NCBI RefSeq assembly: GCF_007002745.1
Contig: NZ_SGNY01000005.1
Coordinates: 310,001 to 374,000 of the forward strand
DNA from: Martinezella rhizogenes
GTDB lineage: Bacteria > Pseudomonadota > Alphaproteobacteria > Rhizobiales > Rhizobiaceae
Direction: 5' to 3'
Length of the DNA stretch: 64,000 nt
Part shown: positions 34,432 through 43,178 of the stretch, piece after piece
How the letters are laid out: every line of letters starts with the position of its first letter
Numbering within the stretch: the stretch's first letter is position 1
Notes under the pieces: generated by a model
The model's database searches: none
What the model saw: only the letters and a program-made list of their open reading frames with translations
Told to the model about the DNA's origin: nothing
Translations under genes and position numbers: made by a program

Positions 34432-35910
34432 TCAGGCAGCAAGATTGCCGAAGCAGACATATTTGGGTTCGAGATATTCCAGGAGACCGTGGCGCGACCC
34501 CTCGCGGCCCAGCCCGGATTGTTTCCAGCCGCCGAATGGAATAGGCGCGCCGGTGAATTTCGGCGTGTTGACGGCCACCATGCCGTATTCCAGCTGGTTG
34601 GTGAGACGCATCGCGCGGCCGAGGTCGTTGGTGTAGAGATAGGCTGCGAGCCCCATTTCCGTCGCGTTGGCGCGGCGGATCACCTCCTGCTCATCGTCGA
34701 ACGGCAATATGGCGGCGACCGGCCCGAAGGTTTCCTCGCGGGCGATCAGCATGTCGTCGGTAACGTCGGCAAGAACCGTTGGCGTAACAAAATTGCCGCC
34801 CAGAGGACTATCCTGCCCGCCGCAGACCAGACGTGCGCCGGCTGACAGAGCCTGGGCGGTCTGCTGACGGCATTTCTCGGCGACAGAAGCGCGTGTCATC
34901 GGGCCGATATCAATATCGGGTTCAAGCCCGTGGCCGACCACAAGTTCGGACGTCGCTTTGGCAAACTGGTCGATGAACCGTTCGTAAACTGCGCGTTGAA
35001 CGTAGATGCGGTTTGCCGCAAGGCAGTCCTGTCCCGATGTGGCGAATTTGGCGCCGAGGCAGCCTTTGACCGCCTGGGACAGGTTGGTATCCTCGAACAC
35101 GATGAAAGGCGCATGGCCACCAAGCTCAAGCGATGCTTTTTTGACCGTTGCCGCCGATTGTTCGAGGAGGATTCGTCCGACCTGCGTCGAACCGGTGAAG
35201 GAAAATGCGCGAACATCCGTGTGGTCCAGAAGGCGGCGCGCCAGCGGGGCGGCTTCGCCGGGCAGCACCTGTAAAACGCCTGATGGCATTCCCGCCTCTT
35301 CCGCAAGCTTTGCCAGAGCCAGAGCCGAGAGCGGCGTTTCCGGTGCCGGTTTGACGATCATGGTGCACCCGGCGGCAAGGGCGGCACCGGCCTTGCGGGT
35401 TATCATGGCGGAAGGGAAGTTCCATGGGGTGATTGCCACGGTAACGCCGATTGGCTGCATCTGCACGGACAGGCTACCGCCCTTCAAATGGCTCGGGATG
35501 GTTTCACCATAGGATCGTTCGCCTTCGCTCGCGAACCAGTCGAGAAAATTGGCGGCATAGGAAATTTCGCCAAGGGATTCAGAAAGCGGTTTACCCTGTT
35601 CGGCGGTTATGATGGTGGCGAGATCATCCGCGTTTTCACGCATCAACCTGCTCCACGCGCGCAGGATATCGCCCCGTTCGACGGGCAGCCGTTCGCGCCA
35701 GTCGAGAAAGGCCTTGCCGGCGGCATCGATTGCGACATCGACATCGTCGAGCGAGCAGGATGTCACGCTGGCGAGGTGGTCGCCGGTGGCCGGATCGATA
35801 ACGCTCAGTTTCTCGTCACGCGCCACCCATGCCCCATCAAGAAAGGCACGATGCTCGACCAGATCGGGCCGATGCAGACTTTTTAGCGCCGCGCTGGCGA
35901 TATCTTTCAT
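34432..35910 (-). CDS. doeC: aspartate-semialdehyde dehydrogenase DoeC (ALDH family)
   Basis: 492 aa, aldehyde dehydrogenase of the succinate-semialdehyde-dehydrogenase type. Catalytic Glu in LELGGHAPF and catalytic Cys in GQDCLAANRIYVQ are present, with ITPWNFPSAMITRKAGAALAAG for cofactor binding. It oxidises the semialdehyde made by DoeD to aspartate, completing ectoine degradation. Lies at the head of the doeC-doeD run and is divergent from doeX. Confidence 0.86.
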   Translation of the reverse strand: MKDIASAALKSLHRPDLVEHRAFLDGAWVARDEKLSVIDPATGDHLASVTSCSLDDVDVAIDAAGKAFLDWRERLPVERGDILRAWSRLMRENADDLATIITAEQGKPLSESLGEISYAANFLDWFASEGERSYGETIPSHLKGGSLSVQMQPIGVTVAITPWNFPSAMITRKAGAALAAGCTMIVKPAPETPLSALALAKLAEEAGMPSGVLQVLPGEAAPLARRLLDHTDVRAFSFTGSTQVGRILLEQSAATVKKASLELGGHAPFIVFEDTNLSQAVKGCLGAKFATSGQDCLAANRIYVQRAVYERFIDQFAKATSELVVGHGLEPDIDIGPMTRASVAEKCRQQTAQALSAGARLVCGGQDSPLGGNFVTPTVLADVTDDMLIAREETFGPVAAILPFDDEQEVIRRANATEMGLAAYLYTNDLGRAMRLTNQLEYGMVAVNTPKFTGAPIPFGGWKQSGLGREGSRHGLLEYLEPKYVCFGNLAA

Positions 35911-35974
35911 GAGGAGGCTCCCTTTTTATTTGCAAGGAGCTTAACGGCGCGGCATCATCGAGCGGCGGCGTTTG

Positions 35975-36026
35975 TTCCTGTCGTTACGCAGGAATAGCGC
36001 TTAGTTTCTCATATTGACGCAGGAAT
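35975..36026 (+). promoter_or_regulatory. repeated half-sites between doeC and doeX, candidate DoeX binding region
   Basis: TTCCTG (35975-35980) and CAGGAA (35989-35994) form an inverted repeat with an 8-base spacer. The 10-mer ACGCAGGAAT occurs at 35986-35995 and again at 36017-36026, 31 bases (three helical turns) apart. This spacing suits a wrapped Lrp-type octamer. Confidence 0.5.
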
Positions 36027-36031
36027 TCTGC

Positions 36032-36499
36032 ATGACCACCATAGATCGAGCCGACAGGGCGCTGCTTGACGCCGTGCAGAAGAACAACCGCCTGACATCG
36101 GAAGAACTGGCGCAGATCGTCAACCTGTCGCCCACGGCATGTCAAAGGCGGCTGAAGCGCCTGCGCGAGGAGGGGGTGATTGAAGCGGATGTGGCAATCA
36201 TCTCACCCAAAGCCGTCGGGCGCGGCATCACCATGATCGTTCTGGTGTCGCTGGAGCGCGAGCGGGCGGACATCGTCGATCGCTTCAAGGCCGCCATTCG
36301 CGCCACGCGGGAAGTCATGATCGGCTATTATGTGACAGGCGACGCCGACTTCATCCTGGTCATCACGGCAAAGGACATGGAGGATTACGAGGCCTTCACC
36401 CGCCGGTTCTTTTATGAAAACCACGACATTAAAGGCTTCAAGACCATGGTTGTGATGGATCGGGTTAAAGCCGGTTTTGCCTTTCCAATCGAAGCGTGA
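36032..36499 (+). CDS. doeX: Lrp/AsnC-family regulator DoeX
   Basis: 155 aa; ATG 36032 has AGGA at a good distance, better than TTG 36014. N-terminal HTH (RLTSEELAQIVNLSPTACQRRLKRLREEG) and C-terminal RAM/AsnC ligand domain (MIGYYVTGDADFILVITAKDMEDYEAFTRRFF). In ectoine clusters an AsnC-type gene (doeX/asnC) lies next to doeC/doeD and controls them in response to diaminobutyrate. Divergent from doeC here. Confidence 0.86.
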   Translation: MTTIDRADRALLDAVQKNNRLTSEELAQIVNLSPTACQRRLKRLREEGVIEADVAIISPKAVGRGITMIVLVSLERERADIVDRFKAAIRATREVMIGYYVTGDADFILVITAKDMEDYEAFTRRFFYENHDIKGFKTMVVMDRVKAGFAFPIEA

Positions 36500-36590
36500 T
36501 TGGAGCGCCTCTGGTTTTCCGCTGAGCGTTTCGGGTGCCGTTTGAATGAACCCGCACCAGCGGTCTTAAACTCTTTTGAAGGAAAGCGTT

Positions 36591-36625
36591 AAAAACGCGC
36601 GTGCTGGCGTATGTAACGCCAGCAC
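36591..36625 (-). terminator. terminator after the MFS gene
   Basis: GTGCTGGCGT (36601-36610) and ACGCCAGCAC (36616-36625) pair perfectly over 10 bases with a 5-base loop. On the minus strand a TTTTT run (36591-36595) follows after five bases. It lies between the convergent doeX and MFS genes and may serve both directions. Confidence 0.6.
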
Positions 36626-36656
36626 AATTTCTGGATCAGCTCCGGGCTCCGAATGA

Positions 36657-37865
36657 TCAGTCGGGACGCTGCAGCAGAGCGAGACCGACCGTGGATGCGG
36701 CGAGGATGGCTGTGAGAGCCAATGGCGCAGTAGCCCCATAGGAATCAACGATGTAACCACCGAAAACCGCACCGATACTGATGGCCACCTGAAAAGAAAC
36801 GACCATCAGGCTGCCGGCTGCCTCCAGGGCGTCGGGTGCGCCACGGGAAAGGTTGGTCGGCAGCACCACGGGCGCCATGCCGAAGGCAAGGCCCCAAAGG
36901 GCGACGAGTGCAAATGCGGCACTGGTATGAGCACCCCAGACAACGAGGGCGATCGTCGCAAATGCCATCAGGGCGGCGGTGACGATGAGTGCAAGGCGGA
37001 TACTGGTGTCAGCCATTCGGCCGCCCAGCACATTGCCGATCACCGACGCGACGCCAAAGCCGAGCAGGGCAAGAGCAATCGGCGTGGTTTCAAGCAACGT
37101 CACCTGTTCGAGGAACGGACGCACATAGACCGAGCCGGCAAAATGCCCCGTCATCAGCAGCAGGATCGCAAGCATCCCCAATTGAACGCTGCGCCGCCGC
37201 GTCAGCCGCAGAACATCGGAAAGACTGTTGCTCGTACTTGCCGGCAGCGACGGCAGGCTGAGGATCTGCAGCAGCATGGCAATGATGGCAAGTCCCGCCG
37301 TCATCGACATGGCGATGCGCCATCCCAGCCAGTCGCTGATCAAGGCGCCCATCGAGGGTGCTGCGATGGTGGCAAGTGAAACGCCGAGGGTGACGATGGC
37401 CATGCCGCGCCCGGTGGAATTTGCGCCGACGAGCCGCGCCACGACGGCAACGGAAAGAGCCCAGAAGCCGCTGAGCGCGATACCCAGTCCGGCCCGGCCC
37501 ACCAGCAATAGCCAGAAATCGGCAGCAACTGATGCGAGAATGTTGGAGCCGATCGCCAGCGCGCTAAGACCGACAAGCACGGTCTTGCGGTTCAGTTTGC
37601 CGATGAGAACATTGCTCAGCAAAGCCGTCACGGCGCCCACGGAAGCTGTCGCCGTGACGACCTGCCCGGCGGTTCCCTCGGTGATGCCTAGATCGCGCGC
37701 CATGGGCGTCAACAATCCCGCTGGCAGGAATTCGGCCGATACCAGCGCAAAGCTGGTGGCCGCCATCGAAAGAACCGCAAACCAGGTCGCAGCCGTCCAT
37801 GCGGGTTCCTCGGCGGCCTCCAGGCCAATTGTTGCCCCATCAAATTCTGATGTCGTGTCCGTCAT
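36657..37865 (-). CDS. MFS efflux transporter (AraJ/DHA1 type)
   Basis: 402 aa with 12 membrane segments and an ~28-residue acidic N-terminal tail. MFS A-motif region: VLIGKLNRKTVLVGL; motif around LGITEGTAGQVVTATASVGAV is typical of AraJ/sugar-efflux and drug-efflux members. ATG 37865 has AAGGAGAG upstream. Substrate unknown; it stands alone. Divergent intergenic DNA on its 5' side (37866-38002) shows no recognised site. Confidence 0.87.
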   Translation of the reverse strand: MTDTTSEFDGATIGLEAAEEPAWTAATWFAVLSMAATSFALVSAEFLPAGLLTPMARDLGITEGTAGQVVTATASVGAVTALLSNVLIGKLNRKTVLVGLSALAIGSNILASVAADFWLLLVGRAGLGIALSGFWALSVAVVARLVGANSTGRGMAIVTLGVSLATIAAPSMGALISDWLGWRIAMSMTAGLAIIAMLLQILSLPSLPASTSNSLSDVLRLTRRRSVQLGMLAILLLMTGHFAGSVYVRPFLEQVTLLETTPIALALLGFGVASVIGNVLGGRMADTSIRLALIVTAALMAFATIALVVWGAHTSAAFALVALWGLAFGMAPVVLPTNLSRGAPDALEAAGSLMVVSFQVAISIGAVFGGYIVDSYGATAPLALTAILAASTVGLALLQRPD

Positions 37866-38002
37866 GGTGTCTCTCCTTGAGTTGGGAGAGTTTTAGACGA
37901 ATTTTTCCGGATGATATGTATCTAAAAATCCGAATTTCATGCCTATTCCTCCGAAATTTGTGCGTTGCACAACATTCGGCACGTTGATCCAAAGTGATCC
38001 TT

Positions 38003-38416
38003 TCATCCTCTCACATTCGTGCGGCTGCGCGACCATCGCTGATTCTGGGTTTGCCCGCCATAACCATAGGCGTCGCCATCAACGGCGTGAACCAGAACAT
38101 AGCTGGCCTCATGCACCGGGCCAATCAGCGCATTCATTTCGTCATAGACGCGCCGGACCCATTCGGTCGTTTCATCCTTGATATTGGTGTGGTCGGTAAT
38201 CGAAACCTCGACATAAAAGGTGCCGATCTTCTGGTCTGCGACACTCGATCCGGCAATGATCCAGTCGGCGGGATCAGCACTTTCGACGAGGACTGCGGTG
38301 ACGCCCGGATCCTTGTGCAGGATTTCCGCCGTGAGGCGAGACAGCAAGGCCGCGACCTCCTGTTTTGGGTCGTTTCCGTTCTGCGGTCTGGTGTATCGGG
38401 CTTTGATCATGGGCAT
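38003..38416 (-). CDS. tautomerase-superfamily protein
   Basis: 137 aa. ATG 38416 follows AAGGAGATAG at 8 bases and gives an N terminus MPMIKARY; after Met removal Pro becomes residue 1, the catalytic base of the tautomerase superfamily. The IKAR and FYVEVSITDHTNIKDE blocks fit a double-length (~130-aa) family member. The upstream ATG in the longer ORF lacks an SD. Divergent from a LysR gene 89 bases away, which probably controls it. Substrate unknown. Confidence 0.75.
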   Translation of the reverse strand: MPMIKARYTRPQNGNDPKQEVAALLSRLTAEILHKDPGVTAVLVESADPADWIIAGSSVADQKIGTFYVEVSITDHTNIKDETTEWVRRVYDEMNALIGPVHEASYVLVHAVDGDAYGYGGQTQNQRWSRSRTNVRG

Positions 38417-38455
38417 TGGTCTATCTCCTTGTTGCGGGATGACCTTGCGCAAATT

Positions 38456-38478
38456 TCATCATAATGAGAAGATGATGA
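38456..38478. promoter_or_regulatory. inverted repeat between tautomerase and LysR genes
   Basis: TCATCAT (38456-38462) and ATGATGA (38472-38478) are perfect arms 9 bases apart in the 89-base divergent region, the usual place and size for a LysR recognition site. Confidence 0.5.
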
Positions 38479-38505
38479 TAAATATTCCATACATAGTGAT
38501 TTCAT

Positions 38506-39348
38506 ATGATTGATCTCGAAAGCGTTCGCCTGTTCATTCTCTGCGTCGAACTCGGCAGCCTGACAAAGGCGGCCGAGGCGGCGGGAACCGTGCAACCTGT
38601 CGTCAGCCAGAAACTGAAGTTGCTGGAACAGCGCATCGGCAGAAGGCTGATCGACCGCTCGCCCCGCCACCTGCGGCTCACGGAGGACGGTCAGGTCTTC
38701 CTGCCGAAGGCGCGCGAGCTACTTGCCAAACACGAGGAAGCGCTTGTTTTCAGCGATGAAACCCCGCTGCATTTCAGCCTTGCCGCCAGTGACCACGCGA
38801 TTGGCAGCCGTCTTTCGACAGCCATACGGGCGATGCGCGCGGCGCTGCCCGCCAATGCGGTGATTGAGGTGGAAATCGGCTTTTCGCGGCGCGCGAAGGA
38901 TCGTTTTGCGTCCGGGCAGGCCGACGCCGCCATTATCCGGCGCAATGGCGGTGGCCCCGAGGGAGAAATCCTTCGCACCGACAGGATGGGATGGCGGGCC
39001 GCACCGGACTGGCGGCGGCGCGCAAACGGCGCCGTCCCGCTGGTTTCACTGGGGTCTGAATGCGCAGTCCGGGAGATCGCGGTATCGGAGCTTGGAAGGG
39101 CAGGCGTAGAATGGCGTGACGCCTTCACGGCCGGAAGCTGTTCGGTGTTGCATGAAGCACTTCTTGCAGGGGCGGGCGTCGCGCCGCTTGGCGACATCAG
39201 CGCCCGTGGGCTGCCCGACAGGGGTGCCGAGCTGGGACTACCTACGCTGCCGCCCTCCGACATCGTCCTGCTTTCACGAGCGCGAACACCAGCCCACGCG
39301 TCGGCAATCAGGGCGCTGGCCGCCGCCGTATCGGGCGCTGGCGACTAG
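38506..39348 (+). CDS. LysR-family transcriptional regulator
   Basis: 280 aa. HTH at residues ~3-60 (LGSLTKAAEAAGTVQPVVSQKLKLLEQRIG), then a substrate-binding domain shorter than usual for the family (about 190 residues). Likely regulator of the divergent tautomerase gene. ATG 38506 has only a weak ribosome site. Confidence 0.86.
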   Translation: MIDLESVRLFILCVELGSLTKAAEAAGTVQPVVSQKLKLLEQRIGRRLIDRSPRHLRLTEDGQVFLPKARELLAKHEEALVFSDETPLHFSLAASDHAIGSRLSTAIRAMRAALPANAVIEVEIGFSRRAKDRFASGQADAAIIRRNGGGPEGEILRTDRMGWRAAPDWRRRANGAVPLVSLGSECAVREIAVSELGRAGVEWRDAFTAGSCSVLHEALLAGAGVAPLGDISARGLPDRGAELGLPTLPPSDIVLLSRARTPAHASAIRALAAAVSGAGD

Positions 39349-39540
39349 GCAAGGCAGCCGGGGTCTCTTCCCTGTTCGGCTGTGGTCAATCTCTGGTGCG
39401 TCGTCCCGCTATTCACACATCTGCTCAGACTGCCTGCCCACATATTCCGCGATTGAAATGTCGCGCTGGTGATCTATTTCGGAACCTCTGCGATGTGCGG
39501 TCATTTACATGGTGTAACCACAAAGCAAAGGGAGGCCTAA

Positions 39541-39744
39541 ATGGATTGGAATCGTGTCGAAGGTAACTGGAAGCAGATGAAGGGTAAGGTCAAGGAGCAG
39601 TGGGGCAAACTCACCGACGACGACCTTGACGTCATCAACGGCAAGCGCGAGCAGCTCGAAGGCAAGCTCCAGGAACGTTACGGTTACGAGAAGGATCGTA
39701 CAAAGAAGGACGTTGACGACTGGTATGGTCGTCAGAACTGGTAA
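39541..39744 (+). CDS. CsbD-family general-stress protein
   Basis: 67 aa, ATG 39541 preceded by AAAGGGAGG. CsbD pattern from end to end: MDWNRVEGNWKQMKGKVKEQW, KLTDDDLDVINGKREQLEGKLQERYGY and a final DDWYGRQNW. Small charged cytoplasmic helical protein, commonly part of the general stress response in rhizobia; molecular function unknown. Followed by a textbook terminator. Confidence 0.9.
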   Translation: MDWNRVEGNWKQMKGKVKEQWGKLTDDDLDVINGKREQLEGKLQERYGYEKDRTKKDVDDWYGRQNW

Positions 39745-39751
39745 CCAACAG

Positions 39752-39773
39752 ACCCCGCTTCGGCGGGGTTTTC
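39752..39773 (+). terminator. rho-independent terminator after csbD-like gene
   Basis: ACCCCGC (39752-39758) and GCGGGGT (39763-39769) close a TTCG loop, followed by TTTTCTTT. Confidence 0.92.
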
Positions 39774-39909
39774 TTTATCCGAACCTGCCGTCGTGAAACT
39801 TTTTCAGGTGCTGCGAGTTTGGTCTGTAGAGCAATCAGCTCGCACCTGTCACCAGCACATAATCAACCGCTACGCGGAGGATTTATCGTCCTTTCGGAGG
39901 GGATACCCT

Positions 39910-39984
39910 ATGAACTCTATCATCTATCTCGTCGGGCTCGTCGTAATCGTCTTGTTCATTCTTTCACTGCTGGGGTTACGCTAA
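39910..39984 (+). CDS. 24-aa membrane miniprotein
   Basis: ATG 39910 follows GGAGGGG by 7 bases, one of the better ribosome sites in the window. The product is 24 residues, almost all hydrophobic (MNSIIYLVGLVVIVLFILSL core), so a single membrane helix. The stop overlaps the ATG of the next gene by one base (TAATG), so the two are translationally coupled. No family can be named. Confidence 0.6.
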   Translation: MNSIIYLVGLVVIVLFILSLLGLR

Positions 39985-41066
39985 TGGTCGATTCAATCGG
40001 TACTGAAACCAATCGCAGCTATGTCGACTGGCCTGCCATTTTCGCCGGCGCGGTCATTGCGTCTGGGGCCATGGCGGTACTAACCACCTTTGCCGGCGGA
40101 TTGGGTCTGAGTTCAATCTCGGTGGATGATGGCGGCGAGGTCAGCTCGATCTGGCTGATCATAACCGGCCTGTTCGTTATTATTTCCATGGTCGGTTCTT
40201 ACATGCTGGGCGGCTACATCACCGGCCGTATGCGTCGTCCAGCCGGTCAGGCTGATCGAAACGAACAGACGGTTCGAGACGGTCTCAATGGCCTGGTGGT
40301 CTGGGGGATCGGCACGGTCGTCTCCGCTTTCCTTGCGCTCGGCGTGCTGTCCGGCGGAGCGAAAGCCGTGGGAAGTGTGGCGCAAACCGCAGTTGAAGCC
40401 ACCGGATCGGCGGTTGGCGGAGTGGTGCAAGGCGCCGGTCAGGTCGCAGGCGGCTTGATTTCGGGAGCCGGCAGTGCCGCGGGCGGTATCGCGCAAGGTG
40501 CCGGTCAGGCTGCAGCGCCCAGCATCGAGCAGATGCTTCCGCAGGGCATGAGGGCAAATCCCATCGACTACTTCACCGATACATTGTTGCGAACGGATGC
40601 GCAGGCCACCCAGCCGCAGGGTGAGCAAACCGCTGGCGATTATCAGCGGCAGATCAGCGGCATTCTCGGTAATCTGCTCACGACCGGTGAGATTTCTGAT
40701 GCAGACAGAACCTGGCTCACAAATCAGATCGCGGCTCGCACCGGCATCAGCCAGACCGATGCGCAGGCAAGGGTAAACGAGACGGTTGAACGCGTTCAGG
40801 CCGTGCGAACCGAAGCGCAGAAAAAGGTCGATGAAGCTCAAAAGCAGATCGATGACATGAAGGCCCAGGCTCAGAAGGCACTGGACGACGCCAAGACAAA
40901 GGCAGCTGATGCGGCTGAGAAGGCACGCGTTGCAGGCATCCTCACGGCATTCCTGCTGGCGGCTTCAGCCATTGTGGCATCTGCCGCGGCCTATATCGGT
41001 GCCGTTCATGGCGGTCGACATCGGGATGAAGGGCGGATTTGGGGCGGTCTCGCCTATCGGAAATGA
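39984..41066 (+). CDS. membrane protein with Gly/Ala-rich centre and coiled coil, unknown
   Basis: 360 aa. Start set by the TAATG overlap with the miniprotein. Two to three membrane segments in residues ~14-120, a Gly/Ala-rich stretch (~130-190) of repeated GAGQ/GSA units, a soluble part with tandem SDADRTWLTNQIA and RTGISQTDAQARVNE blocks, a coiled coil (~265-315) rich in Lys, Ala and Gln, and a final membrane segment (~315-340). Context with CsbD suggests an envelope stress role (inference). Ends in a terminator. Confidence 0.75.
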   Translation: MVDSIGTETNRSYVDWPAIFAGAVIASGAMAVLTTFAGGLGLSSISVDDGGEVSSIWLIITGLFVIISMVGSYMLGGYITGRMRRPAGQADRNEQTVRDGLNGLVVWGIGTVVSAFLALGVLSGGAKAVGSVAQTAVEATGSAVGGVVQGAGQVAGGLISGAGSAAGGIAQGAGQAAAPSIEQMLPQGMRANPIDYFTDTLLRTDAQATQPQGEQTAGDYQRQISGILGNLLTTGEISDADRTWLTNQIAARTGISQTDAQARVNETVERVQAVRTEAQKKVDEAQKQIDDMKAQAQKALDDAKTKAADAAEKARVAGILTAFLLAASAIVASAAAYIGAVHGGRHRDEGRIWGGLAYRK

Positions 41067-41087
41067 CCGGCTTTGAATAGCAGACAG

Positions 41088-41119
41088 GAGCCTCCAGCCT
41101 AACGGGTTGGAGGCTCTTT
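41088..41119 (+). terminator. rho-independent terminator
   Basis: GAGCCTCCA (41088-41096) and TGGAGGCTC (41108-41116) form a 9-bp stem followed by TTTAGTTTA. Closes the membrane-protein operon against the convergent diguanylate cyclase. Confidence 0.85.
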
Positions 41120-41122
41120 AGT

Positions 41123-42892
41123 TTATAGTTCGTCCGATGAAACCCACCGGTTTCGGCCTGTCTGCTTGGCGTTCAGAAGCGCGGCGTCCGCGCGTTCCAA
41201 CACGCTGCTGACGGTCCCCGCATCCGGTGATGTCGCGATACCGATCGATATGGTGATTGGGTCAAGCAGGCGACCTCGGTAGGTGAAAGGCGCGCGCTCG
41301 ACGGCGTGCCGCAGTTTCTCCGCCACCTTGATCGCATCTTCAACACCGGCAGCCGGCATGAGCACGGTGAATTCCTCGCCGCCAAAACGGAATAATTCAC
41401 CCAGACCACCGATCGCTTCTGACAGGACCTGGGCAACATATTGCATCACTGCATCTCCGGCGTCATGGCCAAAGCGGTCATTGAAGCGCTTGAAATGGTC
41501 TATGTCGAGCATCAGGCACGCGAGATTTTGGCTTGGCTTCTCAATATGCCTGTTCAGTTCCTCATCAAGAGACCGGCGGTTCAGGAGACCCGTCAGGGCG
41601 TCCTGTCTCGCCATGCCGACCAGTCGCTGCCGAAGCTGGAGATTTGCGACGGCAAGGCCGACATTCTCGGCGAGGAGTTCCAGATATAGTCTCTCGGTCT
41701 CCAGTGTCTCGTTACCCTGCGGAATTTCAAGATATAACAGGCCAACGGTGTCACCCAGTGCCGTGAGTGGTATACACAAGCCTGTTCCGACGCTGCCCTT
41801 GATGTGATGGCAGGCTACGTCGTCTCCATCAGGGTTACTGGCATGGGGACGCCCGCGCCGGAGCGCCCAGCAATCGTCGATCGAAAACTCCGGAGCGGAA
41901 AACGACGGATTGGACCACTGCCCCGTCGATTGGAGAACCGAGCTGTGTTCTTTGATGACAAGCAGGCGCCCGGCGATGGCGGGGAAAATCTGCGGCATGA
42001 ATTTCGAAACGACGTCGGACAATTCATCCTGATTTTGACATGCCTGAATCCGGTGCATCATTTGCAGGATCAGGTCCTTTATGCGCTGGTTCTTGCGGTG
42101 CTCCGCGTCAAGCCGGTCCCGCTCAAGGCCGTTGCTGCGGAAGATGCGTATGGCCTGGTTCATGTCGCCGATTTCGTCACGACGCCCCTCGTCGGGCACA
42201 TCGATACTGTAGTCCTGCCTGGCAAGGCGCGTAACGATATTGCTCATCCGGATAAGCGGCGCGGCAACACGTCTGGTCAGGACGAAATAAAGCACGGCCA
42301 CAAACATCAGGGCGGTGAGCGCAAGCATCGCCTTGGCGATCGATCCATAGAAATCGCTCCGGCTTTTTGCCTGGTCAACCGTTGCCTGTGAGCGGGCCGC
42401 GATACCCTCTCTCAAACCAGCGACGGTGTTTATAAGCCCCGCATGCAGCCGATAATGCTCATCGCCGAACAGGATCTGCTGTGCATCGTTCTGGCGGCCG
42501 GATCGATAGAGGCTGATGGCCTCACGCTCCATCCTGTCCAGCGCGTCAGCGCTCTTGCGGATCTCCTGAAATGAGCCTGCCTCTTCCGGCGAAACACCGA
42601 GCGCGGAGAGCTTATCCAGGGCGTTTTCGAGGTGCTTTTCCTGATCGTCGTCGACGTAGAATTTCGCCAGGTGCTGCTCGTCGCCGCGCATGACGTAAAG
42701 ACGCGCCTCCTCGGTACGCTCGTCCGCAATGAGCGCCAGTTCCTCGGCAAGATCATTCAACTGGAGGTGATCCTGGATGGCCACCCGTTCTTGAGAAGCG
42801 CTTCTGGCTGACAGAATGAATGTGGTCGCCGATACCGTCGTGAGCACGAGGGTCACGGCATAGGCCAGGTTCGTGATGGTGCTAAGTCGCAT
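41123..42892 (-). CDS. membrane diguanylate cyclase with HAMP, GAF and GGDEF domains
   Basis: 589 aa from ATG 42892 (TTG 42916 is possible). Membrane segment ~8-30, a helical periplasmic sensor (~35-190), membrane segment ~195-215, HAMP (~215-270), a GAF-like domain (~285-410) and a C-terminal GGDEF domain with FRFGGEEFTVLMPAAG, so the active-site motif is GGEEF. Makes cyclic-di-GMP from two GTP and should favour attachment and biofilm. No EAL domain. Signal unknown; monocistronic. Confidence 0.9.
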   Translation of the reverse strand: MRLSTITNLAYAVTLVLTTVSATTFILSARSASQERVAIQDHLQLNDLAEELALIADERTEEARLYVMRGDEQHLAKFYVDDDQEKHLENALDKLSALGVSPEEAGSFQEIRKSADALDRMEREAISLYRSGRQNDAQQILFGDEHYRLHAGLINTVAGLREGIAARSQATVDQAKSRSDFYGSIAKAMLALTALMFVAVLYFVLTRRVAAPLIRMSNIVTRLARQDYSIDVPDEGRRDEIGDMNQAIRIFRSNGLERDRLDAEHRKNQRIKDLILQMMHRIQACQNQDELSDVVSKFMPQIFPAIAGRLLVIKEHSSVLQSTGQWSNPSFSAPEFSIDDCWALRRGRPHASNPDGDDVACHHIKGSVGTGLCIPLTALGDTVGLLYLEIPQGNETLETERLYLELLAENVGLAVANLQLRQRLVGMARQDALTGLLNRRSLDEELNRHIEKPSQNLACLMLDIDHFKRFNDRFGHDAGDAVMQYVAQVLSEAIGGLGELFRFGGEEFTVLMPAAGVEDAIKVAEKLRHAVERAPFTYRGRLLDPITISIGIATSPDAGTVSSVLERADAALLNAKQTGRNRWVSSDEL

Positions 42893-43178
42893 GATGGCGC
42901 CGTGTGCTTGCCGCAAGCCATGATAACCGGGTGCGGCGAATCCAATATCAGAATCCGCTTATTTTAGTGCATCGCGTCAAAACGGGAAGTTAACCTGCTG
43001 GAGATTATCGCGTGAGCACCGATCGCCTGAAAATCCGCCAGGGATTTCACTTTCACATGGCGGTTTCGGCAGGGCTATCTCGCCCAGCGGCTTGTCGTGG
43101 TCAATCGCATCCGGTTGCACAATGCAGGTGAAGTTTCGAGTGCTTCTGCCGCCTGTTCGCGACGGGCGCTGAACGTCA

